Positions 1 through 8,512 are shown, counted from the stretch's first letter. The stretch is DNA of 32,608 nt from Prevotella sp. UBA2755 (GCA_002353225.1 DEJF01000045.1:26948-59555); one strand, 5' to 3'. Notes: generated from the letters alone by a model not told the origin. Program-made: numbers and translations.

Positions 1-1
1 A

Positions 2-877
2 GTTGAGAAGATATTATCCATCATTACCATCAATTACAACGGGCTGAAAGACACCTGTGAATTGATTGAGTCATTACCTGCTGATGACAATTCATTAGAG
101 GTAATCGTGGTAGATAATGCCTCAACGAACGATGAAGCAACTGAAATCGCCCAACGCTATCCCTATGTAACAGTAGTCAGAAGTGACCGTAATCTCGGGT
201 TTGCCGGAGGCAATAATCTGGGCATCAAGGCTGCTCATGGCAAATATCTCTTTTTTCTCAATAATGACACGCTCATCCATCAGCCTTCAGACATCCAACA
301 TCTCATTAATCGACTGGAAAGCGACGAAAAGATTGGGATGGTCTGTCCGAAGATTCGATTTACTTGGGGAGACAAGCCCATCCAGTATGCAGGATGTACT
401 CCCCTATCCCCTATCACACTACGCAATCAGTCTATCGGTTTCGGAGAGGAAGACCGTGGACAATATGACACGGCATGCCCTACTCCATACGCTCATGGGG
501 CTGCGATGATGCTCAAACGGGAAGTCATTGAGAAGGCAGGAATCATGCCTGAATGCTATTTCCTCTATTATGAGGAACTCGACTGGTCGGAAATGATACG
601 TCGTGCAGGCTATGAGATATGGTATGACCCTGCCTGCACCGTGTTTCATAAAGAAAGTCAGACAACGGGGCAGGCATCCCCACTCAAGACTTATTACATT
701 ACCCGCAACCGGCTGATATTTGCACAGCGCAACATCCAAGGAGGTACTAAATACCTGACCTATGCCTATCTGGTAAGCGTGGTGGCAACAAGAGACTTAG
801 TAAAGTATATATTTACTGGCAAATTCAATTTGGCTGGTGCGGTGATTAAAGGAATAACGAATTTTATAATACAATAA
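2..877 (+). CDS. GT2 family glycosyltransferase (5' end cut by window)
   Basis: The frame is open to the window edge, and the visible 291 residues begin just before the classic GT2 first strand (SIITINYNG). Only the first few residues are therefore likely missing. A nucleotide-sugar fold is shown by IVVDNAST, then NLGFAGGNNLGI and the DxD-like FLNNDT; the acceptor-side YEELDWSEMIRRAGY provides the ED motif. This pattern is typical of WbbL/RfbF-like rhamnosyltransferases of the GT2 family, which are cytoplasmic and membrane-associated and transfer a sugar to a lipid-linked intermediate. The donor sugar cannot be read from sequence. It ends 4 bases before the next gene, so it is probably the upstream member of the operon running to 6882. 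An apparent TTG start at 62 would remove the first strand and is rejected. Confidence 0.9.
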   Translation, partial: VEKILSIITINYNGLKDTCELIESLPADDNSLEVIVVDNASTNDEATEIAQRYPYVTVVRSDRNLGFAGGNNLGIKAAHGKYLFFLNNDTLIHQPSDIQHLINRLESDEKIGMVCPKIRFTWGDKPIQYAGCTPLSPITLRNQSIGFGEEDRGQYDTACPTPYAHGAAMMLKREVIEKAGIMPECYFLYYEELDWSEMIRRAGYEIWYDPACTVFHKESQTTGQASPLKTYYITRNRLIFAQRNIQGGTKYLTYAYLVSVVATRDLVKYIFTGKFNLAGAVIKGITNFIIQ

Positions 878-881
878 AGAC

Positions 882-2072
882 ATGGATTTTTGGCTAATAT
901 TATACATCATCGACTGGGTATTATTTGGCATAATGGCGTTGACAGCACTATACATGCTGCTCTTCACCATTGCCTCACTCTTTTATAATCAAAAAGAGAC
1001 TCCCAAGACGAAACATCAGAATCGTTTTATTATTCTAATCCCTTCCTACAAGAACCCACGGGTTGTACATACGGTGAAATCCGTCTTAGCACAATCGTAC
1101 CCACAGCGACTTTTCGATGTGACGGTCATTTCCGACCATAACGACGAGATGACCAATTTCCGTCTTGCCCAAGAGCCCGTGACACTGTTGACACCTAATT
1201 TCAAGAAGAGCACCAAGGCCAAGGCTTTGCAACTTGCGATCAACAACCTGCCCCAGTTCAAGATTTATGATATCGTCATCGTATTAGACGGTGGTAGTCT
1301 GGTAGATGTAGAATTCTTAGATCAAATGAATGAGGCATTTGAAAGTTCAGGAACAAAAGCGATACAGGCACACCGTACTTCCCGTAACAGAGATACAACA
1401 GCAGCACGAATGGGAGCCATCTTTGAGGAGATCAACAATTCCATCTTCCGCCGTGGACATGTTGCCCTTGGCTTATCGGCTGGACTGTGCGGAGGCGGTA
1501 ACGCCTACGATTTCAACTGGTTCAAGCAGAACATCATGCAAGTGAAATCTCCCTGGGAGGTAAAGGAAATAGAAACACTACTCGTACGCCAGCATATCTA
1601 TGTGGAATATTTCGACCATATCCTCGTTTACGACGAGAAAAGACGTACGGCTGAAGATTTCAACCAGGAAAGAGGAAACTGGATCAGAGCCCAGTTCCAA
1701 GCCTTTCTACGTAATATTTACCGACTACCTTCAGCCCTGTTTGGCCAGCAATACAACTATATTGACAAGATTATCCAGTGGTCGCTACCGCCACGTCTTA
1801 TCATGATGGCTATTATTATCGGAATGAGTATCATTTTGCCTGCCATCTATATGACATTGGTTTTCAAGTGGTGGATTTTGTTTGCCATTGTGCTGCTGAT
1901 ATGTGCATTGGCTACTCCTGACTATCTCGTAGACGACAAATGGGACTCTACGTTCTATAAGGTGCCACTGATTCCAATGAAATCCTTTCCTGGGCTTTCC
2001 AAGATAGCCGATTATTTTGACAACCTGGAACAGAAAAGGGCCCAAAAGGATAAGAAGAATAAGAAAAAGTAA
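882..2072 (+). CDS. Membrane GT2-like protein with degenerate catalytic motifs (predicted pseudo-glycosyltransferase)
   Basis: This 396-residue protein has an N-terminal membrane helix (about 8-34), a GT2 domain (about 48-270) and two C-terminal helices (about 303-345), the layout of processive BcsA/NodC/hyaluronan-synthase-like enzymes. It ends in a lysine-rich tail. The neighbouring gene product (2077-3237) aligns with it almost without gaps. At the catalytic positions this copy reads DGG (136-138) instead of DAD, EV (226-227) instead of ED, and E263..N266-W267 instead of QxxRW. Only the first Asp (D85) is kept. The loss of the metal-binding DxD, the base and the QxxRW motif predicts no normal transferase activity; a regulatory or partner role for the next gene product is my inference. 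It starts 4 bases after the previous stop and ends 4 bases before the next start. Confidence 0.85.
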   Translation: MDFWLILYIIDWVLFGIMALTALYMLLFTIASLFYNQKETPKTKHQNRFIILIPSYKNPRVVHTVKSVLAQSYPQRLFDVTVISDHNDEMTNFRLAQEPVTLLTPNFKKSTKAKALQLAINNLPQFKIYDIVIVLDGGSLVDVEFLDQMNEAFESSGTKAIQAHRTSRNRDTTAARMGAIFEEINNSIFRRGHVALGLSAGLCGGGNAYDFNWFKQNIMQVKSPWEVKEIETLLVRQHIYVEYFDHILVYDEKRRTAEDFNQERGNWIRAQFQAFLRNIYRLPSALFGQQYNYIDKIIQWSLPPRLIMMAIIIGMSIILPAIYMTLVFKWWILFAIVLLICALATPDYLVDDKWDSTFYKVPLIPMKSFPGLSKIADYFDNLEQKRAQKDKKNKKK

Positions 2073-2076
2073 ACAG

Positions 2077-3237
2077 ATGTGGACCATCATACATATCATT
2101 GACATCATGCTATGGGTTATCATGGCATGCTCTGTCATCTATGTAACCTTCTTTGCCTTTATCTCCCTTTTCACCCGTTCCTCCTCCCTCCGTCCTTCAC
2201 ACTCCCCCCACTTCTCCTTCCTTATCCTTTACCCTGCCTACAAAGAGGATCGTGTTATCTTGAACTCTGTCAAACAGTTCTTGCAGCAGACCTATCCAAA
2301 AGAGTTATATCACGTAGCCGTCATCTCTGACCACATGCAGGATGCTACTAACCGGCAGTTAAGGGAACTGCCTATCACCCTGCATACCCTTACCTTCGAG
2401 AAGAGCAGTAAGGCGAAAGCCATGCAATATGCCATGAGGCACACGGAAGGAGTCTACGATTTTGTCGTCATCCTCGATGCGGATAATGTCGTAAAGCCCG
2501 ACTTCCTGCAACTATTAAGCACCTCTTGTGAGAAAGGCTATCAGGCGATTCAGTGTCACCGCTGTGCCAAAAACAGCAACAACAACATCGCCGTTCTCGA
2601 CGGTACCAGTGAGGAGATCAACAATACTATTTTCCGCAAGGCACATAACACCATAGGATTATCTTCCGCACTCATCGGCTCTGGCATGTGTTTCGATTTC
2701 AACTGGTTCAAGGAACATGTAGAACACCTTTCCTCGGCTGTAGAGGATCGCGAGTTGGAGTCCTGTCTGATCCAAGATAAGATTTATGTTAAGTTTGAGG
2801 AGGATATCCTGGTTTTCGACGAGAAAGTCAGCCATGAAGATAATTTTGAGCGACAGCGTCTCCGTTGGCTAAACGGGCAGTTGCAGTCCCTGCTCATCAT
2901 GTTGCCCCATATTCCCCATGCGATTGCCACCGCCGACATCAACTACATTGATAAGACCATCCAGCAGGCATTGATTCCACGCTCCATCCTTCTGGCATTG
3001 ATTCCTGTCTTTGCACTTGTCATGCTAATACTCGCTCCTGTATGGAGCGTCAAGTGGTGGGCGCTCTTTCTGGTCTTGTGCCTCACACTCTATATTGCCA
3101 TCCCCTCTAAGATGCGCACCAACATGCTGTGGGGAAAACTCATCAGTTTTCCCAGACTTGCCTTTAAGATGCTCAAGAACCTCTTTTATTTGGATAAGAA
3201 CAACAAGAACTTCCTACATACGACACACGGAGAATGA
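2077..3237 (+). CDS. Membrane GT2 glycosyltransferase, processive type
   Basis: This 386-residue protein is a paralogue of the upstream gene but keeps the full catalytic set: D85, DAD (134-136), ED (223-224) and QRLRW (260-264). Together these are the D, DxD, (T)ED and QxxRW motifs of processive GT2 synthases such as NodC, hyaluronan synthase and BcsA. One membrane helix lies before the GT domain (about 3-32) and two after it (about 290-335). The ATG at 2077 is chosen because it follows the previous stop by 4 bases; the frame remains open 20 codons further upstream, inside the preceding gene. It overlaps the flippase start by ATGA, indicating translational coupling. The sugar is unknown. It probably elongates or modifies a lipid-linked glycan at the inner face of the membrane. 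Confidence 0.88.
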   Translation: MWTIIHIIDIMLWVIMACSVIYVTFFAFISLFTRSSSLRPSHSPHFSFLILYPAYKEDRVILNSVKQFLQQTYPKELYHVAVISDHMQDATNRQLRELPITLHTLTFEKSSKAKAMQYAMRHTEGVYDFVVILDADNVVKPDFLQLLSTSCEKGYQAIQCHRCAKNSNNNIAVLDGTSEEINNTIFRKAHNTIGLSSALIGSGMCFDFNWFKEHVEHLSSAVEDRELESCLIQDKIYVKFEEDILVFDEKVSHEDNFERQRLRWLNGQLQSLLIMLPHIPHAIATADINYIDKTIQQALIPRSILLALIPVFALVMLILAPVWSVKWWALFLVLCLTLYIAIPSKMRTNMLWGKLISFPRLAFKMLKNLFYLDKNNKNFLHTTHGE

Positions 3238-4793
3238 GTGAGCGAGTACATAGAAGCGTGATGAATATCAAAGTGGGCATGTTTTTCTATGTCCTTTCCC
3301 TGTTCCTTGCCTTCTTCTCCCGTAAGGTTTTCCTTGACTGCTTAGGCGCAGAGTTCATAGGACTGACGGGGATGCTCATGAATATCATGAGTTTCCTCAG
3401 TGTAGCGGAATTAGGTATCGGAACGAGTATCGTCTATTTTCTGTATAAGCCTTTACAGGAAGACAACCATGAGAAGATCAACGAGATCATGTCTATGTTG
3501 GCATACCTTTACCGCAGTATCGGTTTTATCATTATCTGCATGGGTGTCGTGGTCAGTATATTCTTTCCCTGGTGGTTTGGCAATCTCAGTATCCCACTTC
3601 CTCTAGTTTTTTTCGCATTCTATGCGTTTCTTTCCTCTTCGGCAGCGGGTTATATTTTCAACTACAAGCAATTATTGGTAGGCGCTAATCAAAAGCAATA
3701 CCTTGTGAATATCTATTTCCAGACCATCAGCATAGTCCAAAGCGTTGTCCAGATTCTACTTGCCTACTATTATCGTAATCTGTACCTATGGGTAGCCGTA
3801 GGTTTCATCTTTACCATCATTGGAATCATTGCTTTCAACATCCGTATCCGTCAACTATATCCTTGGCTCCGCATCAATCTGAAAGAAGGCAAGGCAAACC
3901 TAAAAAAATATCCAGAAGTTCTGCGCAAGACCCGTCAGATATTCGTCCAGCGCATCAAGGATTTCATCCTTTATCGTAGTGATGAGATACTTGTCGGTGC
4001 CTTTGTTTCAGTAGTACAAGTGGCTTTCTATGGCAACTATACCATCATTACCAACAAACTCAATTTCCTGGTGAACATCCTCAGCACTGGAATGAATGCT
4101 GGCATCGGCAACCTCGTGGCGGAGGGTAACAACCAAAACACGATGAAGGTATTCTGGGAATTGACTGCCATCCGTTTTCTGATAACCGGTATTGTCGTTT
4201 TTGGATTATTACTTTTCCTGCAGCCCTTCGTTGTGTGCTGGTTTGGCTCACAATATCGACTTAGCGACATCATCGTCTATCTACTCATCTTTAATATCTT
4301 CATATTCCTTTCACGAGGCATCGTCGAGATGTTCATCTCCGCCCATGGATTATTCTCCGATGTGTGGGCGGCATGGATCGAACTCTTCCTTAATCTCACT
4401 GTCACCATCTGTCTGGCACCTTTTTATGGTATTGTAGGTATCCTGTTGGGCAAGATCATCAGTGTGTTCTTCATCGCCATGTTCTGGAAGCCCTACTTCC
4501 TTTTCTCACGCGGACTGAAGAAAAGCGTCTCCGTCTATTGGCGTGGGATGCTCCCCTACTACCTCATCTTCGCCCTCTTCCTGGCTGTCACCCTCTCTCT
4601 CCGCTATCTGCTGATAGAGCCGGAGGTCACAAACCTGCTGAACCTTACGGGTTACGGGCTCATCACCTATCTTCCCCTGCTGTTGCTCTATTTCCTCACC
4701 CTTTTCTACCTCACCAAAGGCATGAAGTATTTCGTAGCCCGTAAACCTTGTCTATATCATAAACTCCATGTTTTCAGTACAAGGAATGAATAA
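3234..4793 (+). CDS. Polysaccharide flippase (Wzx-like, MOP superfamily)
   Basis: This 519-residue, strongly hydrophobic protein has roughly 12-14 predicted membrane helices along its whole length. The N-terminal segment (RKVFLDCLGAEFIGLTGMLM, then SFLSVAELGIGTSIVYFLY) is typical of oligosaccharide flippases of the MOP (MATE-like) superfamily found in capsule loci of Bacteroidota. Such proteins translocate undecaprenyl-linked repeat units from the cytoplasmic to the periplasmic face. The start overlaps the preceding glycosyltransferase stop (ATGA), and the next gene begins 32 bases downstream. No Wzy-type polymerase is seen beside it, which leaves open whether the lipid-linked product is polymerised by a gene outside the window. 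Confidence 0.9.
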   Translation: MSERVHRSVMNIKVGMFFYVLSLFLAFFSRKVFLDCLGAEFIGLTGMLMNIMSFLSVAELGIGTSIVYFLYKPLQEDNHEKINEIMSMLAYLYRSIGFIIICMGVVVSIFFPWWFGNLSIPLPLVFFAFYAFLSSSAAGYIFNYKQLLVGANQKQYLVNIYFQTISIVQSVVQILLAYYYRNLYLWVAVGFIFTIIGIIAFNIRIRQLYPWLRINLKEGKANLKKYPEVLRKTRQIFVQRIKDFILYRSDEILVGAFVSVVQVAFYGNYTIITNKLNFLVNILSTGMNAGIGNLVAEGNNQNTMKVFWELTAIRFLITGIVVFGLLLFLQPFVVCWFGSQYRLSDIIVYLLIFNIFIFLSRGIVEMFISAHGLFSDVWAAWIELFLNLTVTICLAPFYGIVGILLGKIISVFFIAMFWKPYFLFSRGLKKSVSVYWRGMLPYYLIFALFLAVTLSLRYLLIEPEVTNLLNLTGYGLITYLPLLLLYFLTLFYLTKGMKYFVARKPCLYHKLHVFSTRNE

Positions 4794-4825
4794 TTAGTAT
4801 CTTCACTTTTATAACCTTCCATCTC

Positions 4826-6076
4826 ATGATTATGAACCCATTAATAGAGAATATTAAAAAGAAGCAATTTGAGCATCGTGAACAATACAAAATAGATACC
4901 AAAGACTTTCTGTGTCAAATAAAAGAACTATATAAAGACAAAGACAAAGAGAGACGGGCAACGCTCAGTGCGCTATTGATCAGACTCTATGACGACTTGA
5001 TGGAGAATATCAATAATTCCCATCAGTCTTCAGGAGCCATCAATGATGATGCCATTGAGGGAATCCTTACTATTGCGGACACGTGTATCGAGGAGCAGAA
5101 CGAGAACAAGAAGACCCAAAAGGATGAGCAAAAAAGGGATTACAAGTTAGAAGCAGACTTAAAACATATTCTCTATGATAAAGAGAATGAAGACATAAAG
5201 GCAAGGGTAAATGCTTTCTACAGCCTATGCACAAAGTATCGCAGGATAAAAGACTACCCTGATTTTAAAAGTCTGATAGAGATGCGTGAAGATAAAATAT
5301 GCCAGGATGAGATATTCCAAATCATGCAGGCTTACTATTATATACAGGAGACATCAAAAGACCTGGATCCAAAGAAAGCATTGAGATATTGGAAGAAGGA
5401 CATTGTATCAAAGTTTAAACGTCTGCCGGCTTTTACTCAGATATACACAGAAACCGTTGTGCTATACTGCGAAACAGAAAATGTGAACGATGAAGCCCTG
5501 CTTACGGAGTCAGAAGTTCTAATAAATGACGCTATCAGTATGAGAGGGTATGCCAAGTTCTATTCCACCCTTGGCAGGATCTATGGTTGTAGGGGAAAAT
5601 ATGACGACGGTATCTCTGAGGTGAGAAAAGCTATCGAAGAGGAAGATTCTAAGCGTGAAGACTATCTGGTGAGAGTCAACGAGTATCAGGCTATTATCAG
5701 TCGTCTCCAACGTAAGAAAGACGAGGAAGCGCTTAGGAAAGAGGCTGCAGACATCCAAGCACAGATGAACCGGAGTCAAAAGGACTATATCGGTATCCTG
5801 GGTTTCTTTAGTGGTGTTATGGCTTTGATGATAGGTACTATTGAAGTTGCCGGAGGAAATGGTTCAATGATTGATTCACTTCAACTGCTGATGGGTATTG
5901 CAGGAATGATTATCATTTCATTTGGGAGTCTAAACCTGCTGTTGGTGCGCAAGGATGAGAAAAGGAATAATCAATACCCTGAATGGCTACTACTTGTCAT
6001 AGGATTATGCTTGTTTGTCTTGTCGTTCGTGGCACGAGTATTATATAAATATCTTGTTACAAACAATTGGATATGA
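4826..6076 (+). CDS. Unrecognised TPR-like cytoplasmic domain with three C-terminal membrane helices
   Basis: I do not recognise a named family for this 416-residue protein. Residues 1-320 are charged and helical. The stretch around 235-290 (YAKFYSTLGRIYGCRGKYDD and the following pair of helices) looks like a tetratricopeptide repeat. A coiled-coil-like charged segment (about 285-318) precedes three membrane helices at about 322-342, 354-374 and 388-408. A large cytoplasmic sensor or scaffold anchored by its C terminus is the plausible topology. The gene starts 32 bases after the flippase and overlaps the HAD gene by ATGA, so the two are probably co-translated. Its coding sequence looks richer in Lys/Glu/Asn and AT than the glycan genes, which hints at separate acquisition. 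Alternative start: ATG at 4832. Confidence 0.75.
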   Translation: MIMNPLIENIKKKQFEHREQYKIDTKDFLCQIKELYKDKDKERRATLSALLIRLYDDLMENINNSHQSSGAINDDAIEGILTIADTCIEEQNENKKTQKDEQKRDYKLEADLKHILYDKENEDIKARVNAFYSLCTKYRRIKDYPDFKSLIEMREDKICQDEIFQIMQAYYYIQETSKDLDPKKALRYWKKDIVSKFKRLPAFTQIYTETVVLYCETENVNDEALLTESEVLINDAISMRGYAKFYSTLGRIYGCRGKYDDGISEVRKAIEEEDSKREDYLVRVNEYQAIISRLQRKKDEEALRKEAADIQAQMNRSQKDYIGILGFFSGVMALMIGTIEVAGGNGSMIDSLQLLMGIAGMIIISFGSLNLLLVRKDEKRNNQYPEWLLLVIGLCLFVLSFVARVLYKYLVTNNWI

Positions 6077-6882
6077 GATATAAACTGATGCTCATTGACT
6101 GTGACAGAACACTGTTGAACGACGAGGGGCAAATAACAGAACGCACCAGAAAGGCTATCAAAAAAGCATTACGAAACGGCGTAAAAGTCGTCTTTGCCTC
6201 AGGAAGGGCTCCCAGCGGCGTGGAGAATGTCATAAGAGCCATCGCCTTAGAAGGTCTGTTCGACTACTACGTCTGTTTCAACGGTGGCATGATTGTTCGG
6301 TCAAAGGATAAAAGAATCATTAGCGAGCATGTTATTACTGTCAATGACGTAAACCATCTTGCGAACACTATTCGTTGTACTCCAAAGGATTATTATGTGT
6401 TAACATCCAATAGATTGATTTGCCAACGAGATAACCTTCAGGCGAGTATTGAGGCAAAGAAGAACAGCATGAATGTCGCTCATGAGGATATCAGACAACT
6501 GGGCGATGACGAGAAGATTTTCAAAATGGTGTTTGCTGGCGAGCAGGGAATGCTTGACAAGCTGGAGCAAGAAATACCCGAGGGACTAAGAAAAAAATAT
6601 AATGTAACAAGAAGTGAGCCAAATAACTTGGAGTTCGTGTCTCTGCATGCCTCAAAAGGATATGCCCTTTTGAGTCTGATTGACTTGCTCCATGTCAGTA
6701 TCTCAGAGACTATCTGCGTAGGCGATTCGGAGAATGACATAAGTATGCTCAAGCTGGCAGGTACAGGTGTGGCAATGGGGAATGCTTGCGAAAAAGTGAA
6801 GGATATTGCCGATTATGTCACAGATAGCAACAACAATGACGGATTGGCAAAAGCCATTGAGACACTAGTACTTAGCAAGTGA
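6073..6882 (+). CDS. Cof-type HAD-IIB family hydrolase
   Basis: This 269-residue protein has all HAD motifs: DCDRT (D9, D11) as motif I, FASGR (S43) as motif II, K195 in HASKGYALL as motif III, and GDSENDISML (D218, D222) as motif IV. The large cap between motifs II and III marks the HAD-IIB (Cof) class, whose members are Mg-dependent phosphatases of sugar phosphates, nucleotides or cofactors. Motif I has Arg where Gly is usual (DxDRT rather than DxDGT), a minor deviation. The ATG at 6073 overlaps the preceding stop by ATGA; a TTG 6 bases earlier is less likely. The substrate is unknown. It is the last gene of the plus-strand operon and is followed by a hairpin terminator. Confidence 0.9.
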   Translation: MRYKLMLIDCDRTLLNDEGQITERTRKAIKKALRNGVKVVFASGRAPSGVENVIRAIALEGLFDYYVCFNGGMIVRSKDKRIISEHVITVNDVNHLANTIRCTPKDYYVLTSNRLICQRDNLQASIEAKKNSMNVAHEDIRQLGDDEKIFKMVFAGEQGMLDKLEQEIPEGLRKKYNVTRSEPNNLEFVSLHASKGYALLSLIDLLHVSISETICVGDSENDISMLKLAGTGVAMGNACEKVKDIADYVTDSNNNDGLAKAIETLVLSK

Positions 6883-6951
6883 AATACTGTCTTTATTAAC
6901 GAGCACGGAACCCGTCATTTACAACAGGCACCGTTTCCTAATAAACACGAA

Positions 6952-6982
6952 TCAACCGGGAAGCAGAGAACTCCCCGGTTGA
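6952..6982. terminator. Bidirectional hairpin terminator
   Basis: A perfect 9-bp stem (TCAACCGGG / CCCGGTTGA) with a 13-base loop lies in the 136-base gap between the convergent HAD gene and the amidase gene. Flanking AATAA (6940-6944) and TTATT (6987-6991) can extend the pairing. There is no long U-run, so termination strength is uncertain, but the position between two converging units fits a shared terminator. Confidence 0.65.
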
Positions 6983-7018
6983 ATACTTATTAGAGATTCC
7001 TGTAGTACTTTGATTATA

Positions 7019-7432
7019 TTATACTTTTGAATACTCACTCCGAACATCGAAACAAGGACACGCTTTCCGGACTCCTGGCAGGTTGCGATGACCGACGATG
7101 CGGGCATCGGGGTAGTCAATCCTCAGCGCGCGGAGCAGGATAAGGAGCGTGTACCTCTGGGCAGGCGTGCGGGTGTCGGCAGGGTTGCCGTGCTCGTCGA
7201 GTCCTCCCTCATAGCAGATGCCGATACTATGGTCGTTATAGCCTTTGGCATGAGCCCCTCTGCTTGCTTCTGAACGTGTGAGATGCAACTGACCATCACG
7301 GGTGACATAGTAGTGGTAACCGATGCCATCGAATCCCCGTGCCTTGTGGCAAGCCTCCAGCGCCTTCACGGGAAAGTCCCTGTCGCAGCGTGTGGCACTA
7401 CAATGAATCACAATCAGGTTAATGTCTCGCAT
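7019..7432 (-). CDS. N-acetylmuramoyl-L-alanine amidase (T7 lysozyme type)
   Basis: This 137-residue protein matches the single-domain amidase_2 / phage T7 lysozyme fold. The zinc ligands are visible as H10 (VIHCSAT), H115 (GHRNLPG) and C125 (KACPCFD), with the catalytic partners Y39 (GIGYHYY) and K123. The family cleaves the amide bond between MurNAc and L-Ala in peptidoglycan. There is no signal peptide, so export would need another route, as for phage endolysins. The ATG at 7432 is chosen over a TTG two codons earlier. In Bacteroidota this gene commonly lies with a smalltalk gene and an HU-like gene, as here, near capsule loci. It is the last gene of the minus-strand accessory block. Confidence 0.93.
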   Translation of the reverse strand: MRDINLIVIHCSATRCDRDFPVKALEACHKARGFDGIGYHYYVTRDGQLHLTRSEASRGAHAKGYNDHSIGICYEGGLDEHGNPADTRTPAQRYTLLILLRALRIDYPDARIVGHRNLPGVRKACPCFDVRSEYSKV

Positions 7433-7483
7433 TTTCAATTCTTTTAGTCGCTTCGCTTTGTAAAAGAGTCTTGCGACGATTAC

Positions 7484-7507
7484 TTCAATTCTTCAACTCT
7501 TCAATTC
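7484..7507. repeat. Three-unit tandem repeat, period 8
   Basis: Units TTCAATTC, TTCAACTC and TTCAATTC follow each other directly, reaching the stop codon of the smalltalk gene. On the transcribed strand this gives purine-rich GAATTGAA units in the 74-base spacer before the amidase start. Confidence 0.8.
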
Positions 7508-7605
7508 TATCTCATCATACAACTTTGCATGAAGAACGTGCTGAGTGCGGCAGTGAGTACAGTCACAATGAAGTTGACGATTTTGTTAATAGTTTCCTTT
7601 TTCAT
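7507..7605 (-). CDS. Smalltalk protein (about 32 residues)
   Basis: A 32-residue frame starts MKKETINKIVNFIVTVLTAA and ends with a Phe/Cys-rich tail (MQSCMMR). A lysine-rich start, one hydrophobic helix (about 9-27) with an LTA-type core and a cysteine after it match the very short 'smalltalk' proteins of Bacteroidota. These are known mainly from their constant position between HU-like and amidase genes. The order here, HU-like then this gene then amidase, all on the minus strand, is exactly that arrangement. The function is unknown; a small membrane or lipoprotein-like peptide, perhaps linked to release or activity of the amidase, is conjecture. Confidence 0.85.
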   Translation of the reverse strand: MKKETINKIVNFIVTVLTAALSTFFMQSCMMR

Positions 7606-7750
7606 ATTCTTTCTTGTTTTTTTAAACCAGGGAGACCAAGGCAATCAGACGAGCCTGAAGGCAGTATGTTAGAAGTTATGAACGGACATGAGCCGGACGC
7701 GGTTCGCCAGAGCACCGTCCCTGAATCACCTCAGTCTCCACCGGAAGGGG

Positions 7751-8299
7751 TTAATTGGCTTGTTTCTGGTTCTTGATCCAACCCTCCAACGGAGTGACAC
7801 GCTTGATAAAGACCTTCTTCTTAGGATCTGTCTCCTCTGGTGAGACATCTACTTTCTCCTCAACCCCATTCGTAGTGAGGGCGCACTGATTCTTGAAGTT
7901 ACGTGAGGTGATATCATCCTCACCAGAGCCCTCTGGACGGAAGCGGATATGTATTGCCTTCACATAGAGTGCGGCATTCCACTTACCGTTAAGAATCTCA
8001 CTCTTGGAGATGCCGTCCTTCACAGACTCGACGGTCGGCACGAAGGTGCCCAGTCCGTCAATCTTGACAGGATTGCCCTGTGAGAGAAGTTCGGTGATAC
8101 ATCCTGACATCTTGGTAAGTACACCCTCGATGACATCACGTCCATAGATGCTGTGGTGCTCCTGCATGTGCTTCGTGAGACCGCGAAGGGAGATGGTTTT
8201 CTTCTCCACTGCCTTAGGATAATACTTACCATACCCTGCAGAGCGAATGTTGTCATTTGCTCGCAAATTGATTTCGAATTGTGGATTTTTTACTGTCAT
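7751..8299 (-). CDS. HU/IHF-like DNA-binding protein
   Basis: This 182-residue protein has an HU-like core at about 35-120: helices with a GRDVIEGVLTKMSGCITELL-type segment, then VKIDGLGTFVPTVES, which corresponds to the beta saddle entry of HU (usually 'GFGTF'). A polar C-terminal extension (about 130-182) is typical of the long HU-like proteins of Bacteroidota capsule regions and makes it about twice the length of HU. It should bind DNA as a dimer. The N terminus contains YYPKAVEKKTISLRGLTKHM, common in this subfamily. It has its own upstream promoter region with tandem 17-bp repeats, so it may be transcribed independently of the upstream DUF4248 gene. Confidence 0.9.
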   Translation of the reverse strand: MTVKNPQFEINLRANDNIRSAGYGKYYPKAVEKKTISLRGLTKHMQEHHSIYGRDVIEGVLTKMSGCITELLSQGNPVKIDGLGTFVPTVESVKDGISKSEILNGKWNAALYVKAIHIRFRPEGSGEDDITSRNFKNQCALTTNGVEEKVDVSPEETDPKKKVFIKRVTPLEGWIKNQKQAN

Positions 8300-8409
8300 G
8301 CTGTTTGGTTTGAGTTAATCGTAATGTAACTATGAGTTTGTCGTAAGGAAACCCTTGCTTAGTCGGTACCTAACTTCGCATCAGGTGGCGCCATTCCCCT
8401 TGACACTTG

Positions 8410-8436
8410 CAAAGGTACAACATTTCCAAAGGGCAA
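8410..8436 (-). promoter_or_regulatory. Candidate promoter of the HU-like gene
   Basis: The minus strand carries TACCTTTG (8410-8417), the Bacteroidota -7 box, with a TTG at 8434-8436 upstream. The gap of 16 is shorter than the usual 19-20, so the -33 assignment is tentative. The start codon lies 110 bases downstream, giving a long leader. Confidence 0.55.
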
Positions 8437-8442
8437 CTATGA

Positions 8443-8479
8443 ACATCCTGACTCTTCTTGTCACATCCTGACTCTTCTT
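8443..8479. repeat. Two 17-bp perfect direct repeats, 20-bp period
   Basis: ACATCCTGACTCTTCTT occurs at 8443-8459 and again at 8463-8479. The 20-bp spacing is close to two helical turns, and the pair lies directly upstream of the HU-gene promoter, which suggests a protein-binding operator. Confidence 0.85.
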
Positions 8480-8512
8480 TCTTCTTTTTGGGGCTTTTTC
8501 CCAAAAAAGCAT

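Noticed and set aside
2017..2076. Upstream start of the second processive GT2 gene, inside the preceding gene
   Set aside because: The 20 extra residues are lysine/arginine-rich read-through of the preceding gene's tail; the ATG at 2077 fits the membrane-helix start shared with the paralogue.
7606..7750. Possible extra small gene between HU-like and smalltalk genes
   Set aside because: No frame with a start and a plausible composition was found; it is probably an untranslated spacer.
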